Shown: positions 1-7,997 of the stretch, in pieces | Layout of the letters: every line of letters begins with the position of its first letter | Position numbering within the stretch: the stretch's first letter is position 1 | Origin: Woeseiaceae bacterium | Lineage (GTDB): Bacteria > Pseudomonadota > Gammaproteobacteria > Steroidobacterales > Woeseiaceae | Assembly: GCA_013043165.1 (NCBI GenBank) | Contig: JABDOQ010000036.1 | Location: 1-46,174, forward strand | DNA length: 46,174 bases | Direction: 5' to 3' | Made by a program: the position numbers and the translations under genes | Notes under the pieces: model-generated | What the model was told of the DNA's origin: nothing | The model's database searches: none | What the model saw: the letters and a program-made list of their open reading frames with translations, nothing else

Positions 1-368
1 TCGAAACTGACCTCTTCCATCGGAAATGGAATGTACTGGTCGGCCTGAATTTCGACCTGCCCCTCGAGATCCCTTGCTGAAAGGCTCGACGGCATCTGAA
101 TGACTTTGGTAATGGCTGCATCACCACTGATTGCGACAGCCACGTCGCTTGCCTTGGCTCCAGCACGCTTTACGGCGCGTCGAATCGCTTCGCCGACGGA
201 TTTTGCGTCGACGATGGCTTTTTCGCTCACCGAGTTCGGAGGAGTGGGTTCGGCCGAGTAAGACTCGACTCTGAAGCGTTTTCCGCTTTGCGTGAGTTCA
301 ATCAGCTTGACCGACGAGGTCGTGATATCGAGGCCCAGCAATGGCTGTGATTTCTTGCCGAAAAGCAC
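1..368 (-). CDS. pilM: PilM, type IV pilus assembly ATPase-like protein (partial, C-terminus outside window)
   Basis: Reading the minus strand from a GTG at 366-368 gives a protein beginning VLFGKKSQPLLGLDITTSSV, then about 120 residues to the window edge. This matches the start of PilM: an actin-like ASKHA fold whose first strand carries the phosphate-binding LDI(T/G)TSSVK motif. PilM is the cytoplasmic partner of PilN and links the inner-membrane alignment complex of type IV pili to the motor. The GTG start is preceded by AGAAGGAAAAATAC, a good ribosome binding site. No ATG alternative lies upstream in frame. The head-to-head arrangement with a PBP1A gene is the usual one in Pseudomonas-like Gammaproteobacteria, where pilNOPQ follow pilM; those genes would lie beyond position 1. 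Confidence 0.9.
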   Translation of the reverse strand, partial: MLFGKKSQPLLGLDITTSSVKLIELTQSGKRFRVESYSAEPTPPNSVSEKAIVDAKSVGEAIRRAVKRAGAKASDVAVAISGDAAITKVIQMPSSLSARDLEGQVEIQADQYIPFPMEEVSF

Positions 369-725
369 GTATTTTTCCTTCTAAGTCGGTAAGTTGCGCG
401 TCAAACGTCAGTCGGACATGAGCAAATCAATTTAACTATATATCAATAAAATGTTAAATAAAACGTGACTTTGTTCACGATCCCACAATCCCTATGGTAA
501 TGCGGTCGGCCGGGTACATTCCGTGAACCAGTCGGCGGCTGGGAGCGTGACTCGTTATTGCAGCGTTCAGCACTGCGCGTCTATCATCAGCCGCCTCGAT
601 CAAGTTAGCAAAAAGCCTTGCCCTGAAAAAGCCACATTTCCTGCATCCGCCGACCACCACAGTCCCTTTATATAGTGATCCAGCTCCCTTTAGTCCGGGA
701 TATTTGGCGGAAATCGCCAGCAACT
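369..725. other. Divergent intergenic region between pilM and mrcA
   Basis: This 357-bp gap must hold the promoters for both divergent genes. The part nearer pilM (about 430-465) is AT-rich. A CRP/Vfr-like palindrome lies at 464-479. A small hairpin-forming repeat, GGCG-GAAAT-CGCC, lies just before the mrcA start. I could not fix a convincing sigma-70 promoter pair for either gene, and I see no extra coding sequence. Confidence 0.5.
464..479. promoter_or_regulatory. CRP/Vfr-like palindromic site CGTGA-N6-TCACG
   Basis: The half sites CGTGA (464-468) and TCACG (475-479) are perfect inverted repeats separated by 6 bp. That is the geometry of CRP/Vfr sites (TGTGA-N6-TCACA), with only the outermost base of each half changed. 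It lies 96 bp upstream of the pilM start and about 250 bp upstream of mrcA. Vfr controls type IV pilus genes in Pseudomonas aeruginosa, so a link to pilM is reasonable, but binding is an inference. Confidence 0.35.
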
Positions 726-3314
726 ATGCATAAACCACCGAAAACAAACAAGAATCCACGTCACATCCGCAGACGAAGGCTGATCAGGAGCCTGATTGTG
801 ATGCTTGGCCTGGGGGCCAGCGGCGCCATTGCGGCGGTCGCCGCTGTGATCGGCGCTTATTATTATGTGGAGCCAGGTTTGCCCCGGGCCGAGACAATCC
901 GGGATATTCCTCTGCAGATCCCGCTGCGCATTTTCAGTCGCGATGGCTACCTGATATCCGAGATCGGCGAACGGCGACGTATTCTTGTCACGTTCGAGGA
1001 TTTACCACCTCAAGTCGTGCATGCGTTTATTGCCGCCGAAGACCGGCGCTTTTTTGAGCACCCGGGCATCGACTACCAGGGAATCGCGCGATCGTTTGCG
1101 CGCTTGCTTAGAAGCGGCGAAATCAGTGGCGGCGGAAGTACGCTGACGCAACAGCTGGCGCGCGATTACTTCCTTACGCGTGAACAGTTATTCACGCGAA
1201 AACTCCGCGAGGCATTTCTTGCCTACAAGATCGAGCAGGAATTCACGAAGGAGCAGATCATGGCGCTGTTCCTCAACAAGATGTTTTTCGGGCAGCGCGC
1301 CTACGGCGTCGCTGCCGCTGCACAGGTTTACTTCAACAAGAACCTGAGAGACGTCAACGCGGCAGAGGCCGCGACCCTCGCAGGTGTTTTGCCGGCACCA
1401 TCCCGGTACAACCCGGTTTACAGCGCGGCGAATGCCGAAATGCGCCGCGGCTACGTACTCGGGAGAATGCGGGAACTTGGCTACCTGGACGATTCGAACT
1501 TTGCGGACGCGATGGCCTTCCCGATGGAGTCGCAGTTGCACGGCGCAGCCGTTGAACTGAATGCGCCGTACGTCGCCGAAATGGTACGCAGCGAGATGCT
1601 GAAGCGCTATGGAGAGGAAACCTATACGGCCGGTTACCAGGTTGTCACTGCCCTCGATTCGCGTCTGCAGACGGCGGCCAACTATGCACTGAGAAATGGG
1701 CTGCTTGAGTTTACGCGCCGACGTGGCTATCGCGGTCCGGCGGCGAAACTTGAACTCGATGACGAAGTCCTGGCGAAGCCCTTCGAGGAATGGCCGATAG
1801 AAATTCGCGAAACGCTCGAACAATACGCCCCGGGCGGCCTGTCCATCGCGCTGGTCACAGCCGTTTCAGAAGACAACTCTGCCAATATTGTATTCAGCGG
1901 CGGCGTCCGCGCCAGCGTGCCCTGGAGCAGCATCAATTGGGCCAAGCCGTTTATCGATCGCGAGACCACCGGCCCGGCGCCAGAAGCCGTCGGCGATGTG
2001 CTGTCGGTTGGTAACCTTATTTACGTGATGCCCACGTCGAGCGGTAGCTGGGCACTGGCCCAGGTACCGGAAGCACAGGGGGCGGTCGTGGCGATAGACC
2101 CGTTTGACGGCGCTGTCGCCGCCCTCACAGGAGGCTTCGACTTCACGATGAGCAAATTTAACCGGGCACGACAGGCTTATCGCCAGCCCGGCTCGTCGTT
2201 CAAGCCGTTTATTTATTCAGCCGCACTTGAACATGGCAATACGCCGGCGACCGTCATTCTGGACGCGCCCGTTGTCATTAATTCGTCGGAACTCGAAGCC
2301 GTCTGGCGACCCATTAATTACAGCGGGCGATTTTACGGCCCCACGCGTATGCGCGAAGCGCTGGTTCGATCCATGAACCTCGTCTCGGTGCGACTGCTGC
2401 TTTTCAACACCGGTATCGGCAACGCCGTTCGCCACATCGAGAAGTTCGGCTTCGGCGGTGCCGCACTACCGCGCAATGGTTCCCTCGCTTTGGGCGGCGG
2501 TGCGGCTTCCCCGCTCGATATGGCGCAGGGCTATGCGATTATTGCCAACGGCGGGCATGCCGTAAAACCCTATGTAATCGATGCGATCTACGGGCCCGAG
2601 GGCGAAACCTTGTACCGCAGCGAACCGGCCGTCGTGTGCGATGAGTGCGTCGCAGGCGAAGCGGCCTATCGCTATGCCGGCAGACCGGCGACAGAAATGA
2701 CGCTGGACGCGATGGCTGATGTGGCGCTTGACTACCGACCCGACGCAAGCACGGCACCGGCGCTTTTCACGGATGTCTCCGTTGCCCCGCAGGCCCTCAG
2801 TCCGCAGAATATGTTTCTCGTGCAGGACATGATGCGCGACGTCGTGCGTCGCGGCACGGGACGCCGCGCAATGGCGCTGGGCCGAAACGATCTCTCGGGA
2901 AAAACCGGTACCTCGAATGATCGGCGCGACGCCTGGTTCGGGGGCTTCAATGCAGACCTGGCCAGTATCGTCTGGGTTGGCTATGACGACGATCGACCGC
3001 TGGGCCCGGGTGAAGAGGGGTCGAGGACGGCACTGCCGATCTGGATCGAGTTCTCTCGCATCGCGCTGGCGGGCGTAGCGGAGAATCAAATGCCGATGCC
3101 AGAAGGCATAGTGTCGGTGCTTATTGATCGTGAGAGCGGCTGCCCGGCGCGGTCGGGACAGCGCAACGTCGTGTTCGAAGTGTTCCGTGCCGGCAACGTT
3201 CCACAGTGCGAATTTGTCGAAGAACCGCCCGACATTTACAACGACGCAGCCGGAATAGACGCGCCGCCTGAAGAGGAAGGACAAGATGTCGAGGAAAATG
3301 AGCCGATCTTCTAG
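726..3314 (+). CDS. mrcA: Penicillin-binding protein 1A, bifunctional glycosyltransferase/transpeptidase
   Basis: Class A PBP that polymerises lipid II and cross-links peptidoglycan in the periplasm. From the ATG at 726 it has 862 residues: a basic cytoplasmic N-terminus, one membrane anchor at about residues 22-47, then a GT51 domain with EDRRFFEHPGID (catalytic Glu105) and GGSTLTQQLARD. The transpeptidase domain has SSFK (nucleophile Ser490, Lys493), an SMN triad and KTGT (Lys726). A 150-residue insert between the catalytic domains corresponds to the OB/PBP1A-specific region. A GTG at 675 would add 17 residues; the ATG is preferred because the anchor then sits at the usual distance from the N-terminus, although its ribosome binding site is weak. 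It is divergent from pilM, and its 3' end overlaps the next gene by 29 bp. Confidence 0.95.
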   Translation: MHKPPKTNKNPRHIRRRRLIRSLIVMLGLGASGAIAAVAAVIGAYYYVEPGLPRAETIRDIPLQIPLRIFSRDGYLISEIGERRRILVTFEDLPPQVVHAFIAAEDRRFFEHPGIDYQGIARSFARLLRSGEISGGGSTLTQQLARDYFLTREQLFTRKLREAFLAYKIEQEFTKEQIMALFLNKMFFGQRAYGVAAAAQVYFNKNLRDVNAAEAATLAGVLPAPSRYNPVYSAANAEMRRGYVLGRMRELGYLDDSNFADAMAFPMESQLHGAAVELNAPYVAEMVRSEMLKRYGEETYTAGYQVVTALDSRLQTAANYALRNGLLEFTRRRGYRGPAAKLELDDEVLAKPFEEWPIEIRETLEQYAPGGLSIALVTAVSEDNSANIVFSGGVRASVPWSSINWAKPFIDRETTGPAPEAVGDVLSVGNLIYVMPTSSGSWALAQVPEAQGAVVAIDPFDGAVAALTGGFDFTMSKFNRARQAYRQPGSSFKPFIYSAALEHGNTPATVILDAPVVINSSELEAVWRPINYSGRFYGPTRMREALVRSMNLVSVRLLLFNTGIGNAVRHIEKFGFGGAALPRNGSLALGGGAASPLDMAQGYAIIANGGHAVKPYVIDAIYGPEGETLYRSEPAVVCDECVAGEAAYRYAGRPATEMTLDAMADVALDYRPDASTAPALFTDVSVAPQALSPQNMFLVQDMMRDVVRRGTGRRAMALGRNDLSGKTGTSNDRRDAWFGGFNADLASIVWVGYDDDRPLGPGEEGSRTALPIWIEFSRIALAGVAENQMPMPEGIVSVLIDRESGCPARSGQRNVVFEVFRAGNVPQCEFVEEPPDIYNDAAGIDAPPEEEGQDVEENEPIF

Positions 3315-3930
3315 CGCAATGGCCAGGCAAAAACACAGTGAGGCCGAACGGGCCCGCCAGGTCGTGGCACAGGAGGCTGCCCGCATCATCGTCGATCACG
3401 GCGTTCGCGATTACCGACTGGCCAAGCAAAAGGCTGCTGAGCGCCTCGGAGTCGGCGGGCGCGGTTCGTTGCCGGGCAATACCGAGATCGAGGCAGCCGT
3501 GGTCGAGCACCTGAAAATTTTCGGGCGCGAATCACACGCCGATCAACTTCGCCTTATGCGGGTCGCGGCACTTTCTGCCATGAAGCTCCTTGCCTCGTTT
3601 ACGCCACGGCTTGTCGGCCCCGTGCTCGCGGGTACTGCGGATGAAAACTCCGCGGTTAACCTGCACGTGTTCACCGACAGTCCTGAAGCCGTCGCACTGG
3701 AGCTCTCCAACATCGGAATCAGCTTCCGACCGTACGAGCGACGCCTGAAGAGCCGCCGCAACCAGGTCGATACGTTTGCCGGTTTTGAGTTTCATCACAG
3801 CAACAGCGCGATCCAGGTAACCGTATTTCCGATTGACGGAATTCGACAGGCGCCGATGAGCCCGGTCGACGGCAAGCCGATGAAGCGGGTCGACTCGAAC
3901 GCGGTGCAGCTGCTACTCGAACACATCTGA
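3286..3930 (+). CDS. Conserved protein of unknown function, possible nucleotidyltransferase-like fold
   Basis: The 214-residue protein starts inside the end of mrcA, and its ATG is preceded by a near-perfect ribosome binding site (AGGAAGGACAAG), which fixes the start. The first 60 residues are basic and helical. The middle reads GPVLAGTADENSAVNLHVF, faintly recalling the G-S/T...D-x-D loop of nucleotidyltransferases but without the paired acidic residues. The C-terminal part (FPIDGIR, SPVDGKPMKR) looks well ordered. I cannot assign a reaction. I recall similar proteins in gammaproteobacterial genomes with uncertain annotations, including a doubtful MurC label, which this protein does not support because no Mur ligase ATP-binding motif is present. 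Tight overlap suggests translational coupling with PBP1A. Confidence 0.7.
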   Translation: MSRKMSRSSSAMARQKHSEAERARQVVAQEAARIIVDHGVRDYRLAKQKAAERLGVGGRGSLPGNTEIEAAVVEHLKIFGRESHADQLRLMRVAALSAMKLLASFTPRLVGPVLAGTADENSAVNLHVFTDSPEAVALELSNIGISFRPYERRLKSRRNQVDTFAGFEFHHSNSAIQVTVFPIDGIRQAPMSPVDGKPMKRVDSNAVQLLLEHI

Positions 3931-4239
3931 CACCACCTACCTTTCTGACCGCGGCGGCGATCTCTCGCAGGACCAGGCACCCGCTTCAATCACTAAGAGC
4001 CCGACGGTTGCGGCGATCACGGCGATGGCCTGCTAGCTCCAGCTACGCAACGTCGCGTCGCAGGCAATCGCCGCACTCACCACCGCCGCTGCTCATTCGT
4101 GTGTCTGTAGGAGCGCCCCCAGGGCGCGAAGCGATAGCGGCGGTCGCCAGACCGCCTGGATAGTCGGTCGCTAGGGCGGCCTCCTACAGGGAAACGCCCG
4201 CGCTCGTCGCCTCGGTAAAAATGTTGGGAGGCTAAAGCC
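3931..4239. other. Intergenic region with a REP-like element; no gene seen
   Basis: The genes on both sides converge here: the unknown-function gene runs into it from the left and gltA from the right. It contains the REP-like palindrome at 4105-4189 and, next to the gltA stop, a short palindrome GGCTAAAGCC (4222-4231 region). Read in the gltA direction this is followed by ATTTTTACC and could be a weak terminator. Short open frames here have no ribosome binding site and no recognisable product. Confidence 0.5.
4105..4189. repeat. REP-like palindromic element, GTAGGAG family, copy 1
   Basis: The outer arms CTGTAGGAG (4105-4113) and CTCCTACAG (4181-4189) are perfect inverted repeats, followed inward by imperfect GCGCCC/GGGCGG pairing. 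Nested inside is a perfect hairpin GGCGGTC (4139-4145), loop GCCA, GACCGCC (4150-4156). The same two-level architecture occurs at 14157-14236, so these are members of one dispersed family. Such elements usually lie between genes as here and are moved by RAYT transposases encoded elsewhere. Confidence 0.75.
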
Positions 4240-5532
4240 CTACCGTTTTTCGATTGGCGTGTAGTCGCGCTGCGCAGGCCCGGTGTACAGCTGTCGCGGT
4301 CTCGCGATCTTGCCCGCCGGATCAGAAATCATCTCCCGCCAGTGCGACGCCCATCCGACAGATCGGCCGAGCGCAAACATCACCGTGAACATCGAGGTCG
4401 GAATACCAAGGGCCCGGTAAATTATCCCTGAGTAAAAGTCGACGTTCGGGTAAAGATTCTTCTCGATGAAGTAGTCATCCTTGAGCGCAACCTGCTCGAG
4501 CTCCTGGGCCAGGTCGAACAACGGCGTATCCTTGCGGTCGAGCCGCTGCAGTATCTTGTGGCACATGTCGCGGATAATCGTCGCGCGCGGATCGAAGTTC
4601 TTGTAAACGCGGTGACCGAAACCCATCAGCCGGAACGAATCAGACTTGTCTTTCGCCTTGGCGACATACTTCTTGATCTGGCTCACGTCGCCGATTTCTT
4701 CGAGCATCGTGAGAACCGCTTCGTTGGCGCCGCCGTGTGCAGGCCCCCACAGTGCGGAAATACCCGCGGCAATGGCCGAGTAGGGATTTGCGCCGGAGCT
4801 ACCTGCCATGCGGACCGTCGAGGTCGAACAATTCTGTTCATGATCGGCATGCAATATGAACAGCAAATCGAGAGCTTCGGCGGCGACCTCATCAATTTCG
4901 TAGGGCTCTGCCGGAACGGCAAACAGCATGTGCAGGAGATTTTCGCAATAGTTCAGATCATTGCGAGGGTAGATAAACGGTTGACCCGTATTCAGCTTGT
5001 AAGCCGCGGCGGCGATCGTCGGCAGTTTTGCGAGAATCCTGTGCGCGAATATATCGCGGTGATCAGGATTCGATGCATCCATCTCGCTGTGATAATACGC
5101 CGACATGGATCCGACGACGGCGGATAATATCGCCATCGGATGCGCGTCGTAGCGGAAGCCCTTGAAGAAGTTCAGCATGCCCTCGTTGAGCATGGTGTGC
5201 CGGCGAATTGTCCGCTCGAATTTCTCGAGCTCATCGGACGTCGGCAGATCCCCATTCAACAAAAGGTACGAAACCTCGATGAAGCTCGAGTTTGCGGCGA
5301 GCTGCTCAACCGGATAGCCCCGGTACATCAGCACTCCCTCTTCGCCATCGATGTAAGTGATGTCGGATTCGCAGCTGCCGGTCGAGACGAATCCGGGGTC
5401 GTAGGTAAAGACACCCTGTTCCTTGTACAGCTTCGCGACATCAATAACGTCGGGACCGATCGTTCCGGTCCTCACGGGCAGCTCCAGTTCGGTGCCGCTG
5501 GGGCTGATCAGGCGGAATGCATCCTGGCTCAT
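4240..5532 (-). CDS. gltA: Type II citrate synthase
   Basis: Condenses oxaloacetate and acetyl-CoA to citrate, the entry step of the TCA cycle, in the cytoplasm. The 430-residue length matches the hexameric gram-negative type. The catalytic residues are all present: His266 in GPAHGGAN, His307 in [15 protein letters not shown] and Asp365 in NVDFYSG. The oxaloacetate-binding stretch [14 protein letters not shown] (228-241) and the C-terminal [13 protein letters not shown] are also present. The N-terminal domain of about 50 residues, which carries NADH-inhibition sites in related enzymes, is intact. The ATG has a good ribosome binding site (TGAGGAAT). It stands alone between a REP-containing gap and rpmE, and likely has its own extended -10 promoter at 5569-5577. 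Confidence 0.97.
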   Translation of the reverse strand: MSQDAFRLISPSGTELELPVRTGTIGPDVIDVAKLYKEQGVFTYDPGFVSTGSCESDITYIDGEEGVLMYRGYPVEQLAANSSFIEVSYLLLNGDLPTSDELEKFERTIRRHTMLNEGMLNFFKGFRYDAHPMAILSAVVGSMSAYYHSEMDASNPDHRDIFAHRILAKLPTIAAAAYKLNTGQPFIYPRNDLNYCENLLHMLFAVPAEPYEIDEVAAEALDLLFILHADHEQNCSTSTVRMAGSSGANPYSAIAAGISALWGPAHGGANEAVLTMLEEIGDVSQIKKYVAKAKDKSDSFRLMGFGHRVYKNFDPRATIIRDMCHKILQRLDRKDTPLFDLAQELEQVALKDDYFIEKNLYPNVDFYSGIIYRALGIPTSMFTVMFALGRSVGWASHWREMISDPAGKIARPRQLYTGPAQRDYTPIEKR

Positions 5533-5568
5533 GTTTATTCCTCAAGTGTCATTGAACAAAGCACGATG

Positions 5569-5577
5569 AGCATAGCA
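5569..5577 (-). promoter_or_regulatory. Putative extended -10 promoter for gltA
   Basis: On the minus strand this reads TGCTATGCT, an extended -10 element (TGn plus TATGCT). Transcription would start near 5562 and leave a leader of about 30 nt before the gltA ATG at 5532. No convincing -35 lies 17 nt upstream, which is acceptable for an extended -10 promoter. Confidence 0.35.
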
Positions 5578-5649
5578 GAGCTCCGCGACCCCGGAAGTCG
5601 TGGATTAACGCAATCAGACCAGGATTGCCGTCGAAACGGCGGCTGGTTG

Positions 5650-5853
5650 TCAGCTCATACCGTATTTGCGGCGGAACTTGTCGACGCGGCCGCCCGAATC
5701 GACGATCTTCTGCTTGCCCGTGTAGAACGGGTGGCAGGAGGAGCACACCTCGATCAGGAGATCCTCGCCGAGCGTCGAGCGCGTACTGAATTCGTTGCCA
5801 CAACTACAGGTGACCTTGATGGCGGTGTAATTGGGGTGAATATCGGCTTTCAT
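5650..5853 (-). CDS. rpmE: Ribosomal protein L31, zinc-binding (C+) type
   Basis: The 67-residue protein starts MKADIHPNY. It has the four zinc-ligand cysteines of the C+ form, Cys16 and Cys18 (CSCG) and Cys37 and Cys40 ([12 protein letters not shown]), and ends in a basic tail. It is a component of the large subunit near the central protuberance and contacts the small subunit. The start at 5853 is chosen over a longer frame because it has GGGAGAG upstream and matches the family N-terminus. A putative sigma-70 promoter lies at 5895-5923. The 5' leader can fold a hairpin (CGCGAC...GTCGCG, around 5870-5893) that might support regulation. Three DnaA-box-like sites sit just upstream of the promoter. 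Confidence 0.96.
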   Translation of the reverse strand: MKADIHPNYTAIKVTCSCGNEFSTRSTLGEDLLIEVCSSCHPFYTGKQKIVDSGGRVDKFRRKYGMS

Positions 5854-5894
5854 TGTGGCTCTCCCGAGCGCGCGACTTCGCAAAAAGGTCGCGT

Positions 5895-5923
5895 AGGATA
5901 TAGCGAAGCGCCCGCAGCCGCAA
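5895..5923 (-). promoter_or_regulatory. Putative sigma-70 promoter of rpmE
   Basis: On the minus strand, TTGCGG (5918-5923) and TATCCT (5895-5900) are separated by exactly 17 nt. The predicted transcript start is near 5888, giving a leader of about 35 nt ending in the ribosome binding site. Both hexamers are reasonable but imperfect. Confidence 0.45.
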
Positions 5924-5933
5924 GCCCCGGACG

Positions 5934-5969
5934 CTTATCCACAGAACCTGTGGATAAGACTGTGGATTG
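5934..5969. promoter_or_regulatory. Cluster of DnaA boxes: perfect inverted pair plus one degenerate copy
   Basis: The consensus DnaA box TTATCCACA (5935-5943) and its exact inverse TGTGGATAA (5949-5957) form a perfect palindrome with 11-bp arms (5934-5944 and 5948-5958) and a 3-bp spacer. A third copy, TGTGGATTG (5961-5969), has two mismatches and lies in direct repeat with the second, 12 bp on. The cluster begins about 11 bp upstream of the putative rpmE -35. The gene context is not that of a known oriC. Confidence 0.6.
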
Positions 5970-6172
5970 AAATTGAGTGAATTGCCTAATGTGCGGATTT
6001 GCAAGCAAGCTTGTCAATTTGATTATTTTATGTCCATATTCGATTCCGTAGGAAAAACAATCATTTAGGGGCGCTTCACGACCCACAAAGTGAATTCGAA
6101 CGTCTCTTTTACTACTAATCAAAGGACTCCCGAAATCCTTGTGCATAAATGTACAAAGCGGAAAGTTTCCCG

Positions 6173-6191
6173 GGGCTCGCCGGGCGAGCCC
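6173..6191. terminator. GC-rich palindrome downstream of hemW, possible terminator
   Basis: GGGCTCGCC and GGCGAGCCC are perfect 9-bp arms around a single G. In the direction of hemW it lies about 47 bp after the stop codon. It lacks a proper T tract, so it may be a weak or Rho-assisted terminator, or merely a palindrome. Confidence 0.3.
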
Positions 6192-6237
6192 GAATGGCAT
6201 CAAGGCACGCGCCGGAAGCCCGTCTTTTTGACCGCCT

Positions 6238-7392
6238 TCAGGACTGCTCCGGCAGAAACTCAGCCTGCAGGTCGTTGAGGAAACGCCTGCCGATTGGCGT
6301 TGCCTGCCAGCGCGATTCGGCCACGCGCGCAACCAGCCCTTTTTTGGCGGCCGGGCGCATGACCCTCGGCAGCTCGTCGACGGACAGCCCCGTCCTCTCG
6401 CTAAAGATCGTTTCACTGAAGCCATCGCTCAGCCGCAGCGCGTTCAACATGAACTCGAAGACGAGGTCCGTTGCGGCAATCCGGACCGGTGCAGCACTCT
6501 GCCCACCTGCCTCGATGGTCTGCATATACTGCAGCGGGTGGGCGGGCTTTTGGTACCGGAATACGCCCCGGGAGTCACTTATCTTGCCGTGGGCACCGGC
6601 ACCCGCTGCCAGGTAGTCGCCGAACAGCCAGTAGTTCAGGTTGTGTGCGCAGACCTTGTCGTCGCGCGCGAACGCCGAGACTTCGTACTGCCGGTAACCG
6701 TTTTCAGCCAGCAACGCCTGTCCAAGTTCCTGCATCCTGTACGTGGTCTCTTCATCAGGCAGATCCTCAGGCGGCCTCGCATAAAAAATCGTGTTTGGTT
6801 CAAGCGTCAACTGATACCAGGAAATATGTGCGGGCGTCAGGCTGAGCGCCGTTTCAAGATCCTCGATTGCGGCCGCAACGCCCTGGCCCGGCAGTCCGTG
6901 CATCAGGTCGATATTCACGTTGGCGACACCGGCCTGCTGCGCATCGTTGACGGCTCGCACAATGTCTTCGCTGCCATGGATTCGCCCGATGGTCTTCAGG
7001 AGCGCGTCGTTAAAGCTCTGGCCACCGAAGGACAGGCGGTTGACGCCGGCATCGCGATAACCGGCCGGCTCGCCGCACTCGACCGTACCCGGGTTTGCCT
7101 CCATCGTGATTTCCGCGTTTCCGTCTACATCGAAGCAGGCCCGGACACCGTCCAGCAGGCGACCGATCTCGTCAGGCGAAAAAAGGCTCGGTGTTCCGCC
7201 GCCGAGAAAGATGCTCTCGAGCTTTCGGCCTGCGGCCCGGGATGCTTCGACCTCGAGATCAACGAGCAGCGCATCGAGGTAACGTCGGCGCGGTGCCGAG
7301 CTCCCTGCAGCGTGTGAATTAAAGTCGCAGTACGGGCATTTCTGCACGCACCAGGGCAGGTGCACGTACAGCGAAAGTGGCGGAGGGATCAC
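6238..7392 (-). CDS. hemW: HemW, radical SAM heme chaperone (CPO3-like)
   Basis: The 384-residue protein starts from a GTG whose bases overlap the rdgB stop (GTGA), so translation is probably coupled. The radical SAM signature is Cys15-x3-Cys19-x2-Cys22 in WCVQKCPYCDFNSHA, binding a 4Fe-4S cluster and SAM. FLGGGTPSLF and the ITMEANPGT strand follow. The C-terminal HemW domain contains SFGGQSFNDALLKTIGRIH. The family was long annotated as oxygen-independent coproporphyrinogen oxidase. The absence of the longer HemN N-terminal extension fits HemW, which binds heme and delivers it to respiratory enzymes. It is the last gene of rph-rdgB-hemW, an arrangement common in Gammaproteobacteria. Confidence 0.92.
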   Translation of the reverse strand: MIPPPLSLYVHLPWCVQKCPYCDFNSHAAGSSAPRRRYLDALLVDLEVEASRAAGRKLESIFLGGGTPSLFSPDEIGRLLDGVRACFDVDGNAEITMEANPGTVECGEPAGYRDAGVNRLSFGGQSFNDALLKTIGRIHGSEDIVRAVNDAQQAGVANVNIDLMHGLPGQGVAAAIEDLETALSLTPAHISWYQLTLEPNTIFYARPPEDLPDEETTYRMQELGQALLAENGYRQYEVSAFARDDKVCAHNLNYWLFGDYLAAGAGAHGKISDSRGVFRYQKPAHPLQYMQTIEAGGQSAAPVRIAATDLVFEFMLNALRLSDGFSETIFSERTGLSVDELPRVMRPAAKKGLVARVAESRWQATPIGRRFLNDLQAEFLPEQS

Positions 7393-7997
7393 GCGAACTG
7401 GCGTCGCAGCTGCGCGACCAGTGCACGCAGCGCCTGTCCCCGGTGACTGCGCGCGTTCTTCTGTTCTGGCGTCAGCTCGGCGCCACTGAGCCCGCTCGCC
7501 GGATCGAGAAAGATCGGGTCATAGCCAAAACCACCGTCACCCCTGCGCGCCCTCAGAATCGTTCCCCGCCAGACGCCTTCGGCGACGACGGCCTGCGAAC
7601 TTCCCGGCATTGTAAAACTCGCAACACAATGAAAGGCTGCGCCGCGCGCTGCGTCGCCGACATCGGCAAGCTCCCGCAGCAGTTTGTCGACGTTTTGCTC
7701 GTCCGTCGCATCGATGCCGGCATAGCGTGCCGAATAAACGCCCGGCCGCCCGTCCAGTGCGTCCACGGCCAGCCCGGAGTCATCGGCAACGGCCGGTAGC
7801 CCGGTTGCGTCCGAGGCGTGTCGTGCCTTTATCAGCGAATTTTCAGCAAACGTCGTGCCTGTTTCATCGGCATCGGTCACGCCCAGCGCAGACTGTGCGA
7901 CGACCTCGATACCGAGCCCGTCGAGCAGGCGTGCGATCTCACGGATTTTGCCGGCGTTACTGCTGGCCATGACGACTTTACTGGGTAGCGCGGTCAC
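7389..7997 (-). CDS. rdgB: XTP/dITP diphosphatase (non-canonical purine NTP pyrophosphatase)
   Basis: Hydrolyses XTP, ITP and dITP to monophosphates, keeping deaminated purines out of nucleic acids. The 202 residues carry the HAM1 family marks: SNAGK at 13-17, TFAENSLIKARHA, the core ADDSGLAVDALDGRPGVYSARYAG-type stretch, GYDPIF and SHR near the C-terminus. The start is a GTG immediately after the TAA of rph. An in-frame ATG lies nine codons on, but that would cut into the first beta strand, so GTG is preferred. It sits between rph (no gap) and hemW (4-bp overlap), all on the minus strand and surely one transcript. Confidence 0.95.
   Translation of the reverse strand: MTALPSKVVMASSNAGKIREIARLLDGLGIEVVAQSALGVTDADETGTTFAENSLIKARHASDATGLPAVADDSGLAVDALDGRPGVYSARYAGIDATDEQNVDKLLRELADVGDAARGAAFHCVASFTMPGSSQAVVAEGVWRGTILRARRGDGGFGYDPIFLDPASGLSGAELTPEQKNARSHRGQALRALVAQLRRQFA

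Larger units (their letters stand above)
5854..6237. other. Intergenic region between rpmE and hemW
   Basis: The 384-bp gap holds the rpmE leader and promoter (5870-5923), the DnaA-box cluster (5934-5969), an AT-rich stretch (about 5970-6065), and a GC-rich perfect palindrome (6173-6191) that could terminate hemW transcription. Open frames crossing it lack ribosome binding sites and recognisable products, and I consider them chance. Confidence 0.5.

Noticed and set aside
2466..3389. 307-codon minus-strand frame opposite mrcA
   Set aside because: Antisense to the transpeptidase domain with SxxK and KTG motifs; no independent support.
5970..6070. Chromosomal origin of replication next to the DnaA boxes
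   Set aside because: The stretch is AT-rich and next to consensus DnaA boxes, but only three boxes are present, and dnaA, dnaN, gidA, parAB and rpmH are absent. I kept it only as a DnaA-box cluster.
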